A stretch of DNA of 64,000 nt from Asparagopsis taxiformis (lineage: Eukaryota; Rhodophyta; Florideophyceae; Bonnemaisoniales; Bonnemaisoniaceae). The translations under genes and the position numbers were made by a program. How positions within the stretch are numbered: the stretch's first letter is position 1; every line of letters starts with the position of its first letter. Below the pieces are notes generated by a model that worked only from the letters and a program-made list of their open reading frames with translations, was not told the DNA's origin and made no database searches. Shown one piece after another: positions 62,901 to 64,000 of this stretch. Where the stretch lies: the NCBI GenBank assembly GCA_030407315.1, contig JALQPE010001919.1, forward strand, positions 41,908 through 105,907, read 5' to 3'.

Positions 62901-63457
62901 TCGTTTTGGAGCATAGACCCGGACGCGATTCTGGCTGCTGATGCCGCATTCTACGGTGTCTATGTTTCGCAATCGGAGGTAAGAGGTGGTGGGTTGGCGT
63001 ATTCGCGGCGAAGAAACTGAAGAAGGGGACGGTCATTGGCTGGTACAACGGGACGATTTTCTATGCGAAGATTCGAGACTCGGAACCGCAGAGATCAGTG
63101 ATGTACGGCCCGGAAGGATTTGGGTGCACAGGAGAGAGGTTCCAGGACTACAACATGGAATTGGAAACCACGTACATAGGGAGGGGTGCACCTGTTCGGA
63201 AGGTTTGGCTCGTTCCAGCGGTCTATAATTGTACCAGCTACCTCAATGATTGTCGGGTCATTGACGGAACGGAGAAAGCGACCGAGGTGAGTCGAACACA
63301 GTCAGCCGAGTTTCGACAAGGCGATGCCATAGACAAACCGGACTTTGCTTCAAATATCAAGAATCCCCATGCTGTCAAGGTCGTTCTGACCAGAGACGTT
63401 GAAGCTGATGAGGAGATATTTGCTGACTATGGTAGAAAATATTGGCCAGCTAACTGA
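59995..63457 (+). pseudogene. ParB-like / DNA methyltransferase / SET fusion, frameshifted
   Basis: It starts at ATG 59995 in a GCCATGG context. The first 180 codons include a ParB-like core with EILDGAHRC (60181-60210), equivalent to VVDGMHR in copies A and B. After several single-base frame changes (near 60535, 60770, 61000, 61620, 61830) comes the methylase, with LTDPPF at 61961-61972 and DFFSGT at 62511-62528. Again motif IV precedes motif I (beta class). After a frame change near 62595, and another near 63000, a SET domain follows: a GVFAAKKLKKG-like start near 63005, NCTSYLNDC near 63230 and EIFADYGRKYW at the end. The intact gene would have had about 1150 codons and joined DNA and protein methyltransferases. 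No transposase is seen beside it. Confidence 0.75.
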
Positions 63458-64000
63458 GCTACTTTGATAGATTTGAGTAAACACGCATTGGCAGAGACAA
63501 TAGACTGTGCATCATCTTGCAAGAGCGCTAGATATTATAGACTAGACTACAACAATCGTGACATGACTGCAGGAAGGCATCTGCGGCCTGGAGTGCAAAC
63601 TATCCACTTTTCTACTGCTTTACCTATGGATACGAAAAGGAGAGAAACTAGAAAGATGTGAGTGCGAAATTGTGTAGCAACGCAGCATGTAGAACACCAG
63701 TAGAGAGCGATGTAGGAGAAGCAGTCACCCCATTACAGTGCGGGCCGTTTACCGGGGATGCTGACAGCAAAGTCATCGTTACGATGACTTTGCTGTAAGA
63801 AAACAAATCATTACAGCAGCCACGAATTTTCTTTACCGGTAAAAAATTTGGCCGCTGTAATGAAACGTTTTCTTACAGCAAAGTCACGTAACGATGACTT
63901 TTGCATGTAAGAAACGCAAATCATTTAACAGGCGGCCACAATTTTTTTACCCGGTAAAAATCTTGCTGATTTTTTACCCGGTAAAAATTCTTTGGCCACA
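63458..64000. repeat. Hairpin-rich terminal stretch
   Basis: A perfect hairpin with 16-bp arms lies at 63764-63779 and 63781-63796. A diverged second copy follows at about 63880-63925, and TTTACCGGTAAA or TTTACCCGGTAAA palindromes occur near 63830, 63950 and 63980. Repeated GGCCGCTGTAAT/AGCGGCCA-like blocks suggest the start of a foldback or MITE-type repeat that continues outside the window. No gene is seen. Confidence 0.65.

Noticed and set aside
59995..63457. Introns instead of frameshifts in the ParB-methylase-SET gene
   Set aside because: The frame changes are one or two bases with continuous homology across them, leaving no room for introns. Assembly error remains possible.

Overview
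The window comes from a transposon-dense eukaryotic genome. Signs of this are LTR retrotransposons, Mutator-like elements, a SET domain, Ulp1 proteases, a CHY/RING ubiquitin ligase and Kozak-like starts (for example GCCATGG at 59992). The long reading frames are essentially intronless. No rRNA, tRNA or clear single-copy host gene is complete here. A compact-gene alga such as a florideophyte red alga would fit (few introns, sulfotransferase fragment), but that is inference and cannot be proved from this sequence.

Layout. 1-7145: right part of transposon copy A, with a ParB-like/DNA-methyltransferase fusion gene and a broken RNase H-fold transposase, inserted into a copia gag (7146-7544, tentative LTR to 8384). 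8556-14441: a Ty3/gypsy chromovirus-type element on the minus strand with apparently identical 330-bp LTRs, interrupted by a 259-bp MITE. 14476-23186: a Mutator-like element with a 9-bp target duplication and about 2.2-kb terminal inverted repeats, each carrying a whole Ulp1-like protease gene, around a MULE transposase. 24497-37993: transposon copy B (13.5 kb) with 46-bp TIRs and matching GTCA flanks. It contains broken pieces of at least four ordinary genes (sulfotransferase, CHY/RING ligase, PKD-like protein, RecQ helicase), a minisatellite, a transposase-derived protein without the catalytic core, and an intact pair: ParB-methyltransferase plus transposase. 40289-45614: an older relic of the Ulp1/MULE type, carrying two more copies of the MITE. 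45615 to about 55.4 kb: a second, decayed Ty3/gypsy element with a long gene on the opposite strand. 55461-55805: a cluster of short palindromes. 56.3-63.5 kb: a third, diverged and frameshifted gene group ending in a ParB-methyltransferase-SET fusion.

Main result. Copies A and B define a eukaryotic DNA transposon family whose two conserved genes are a ParB-fold/beta-class DNA methyltransferase and a putative DDD-type transposase with zinc-binding and reader-like domains. The likely logic (inference) is that the element modifies its own or host DNA while the transposase moves it. The core-less paralogue in copy B could act as a regulator. The 56-63 kb group shows the same ParB-methyltransferase architecture joined to a histone-methyltransferase-type SET domain. 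The window therefore holds three independent examples of mobile or mobile-like loci encoding chromatin or DNA writers.
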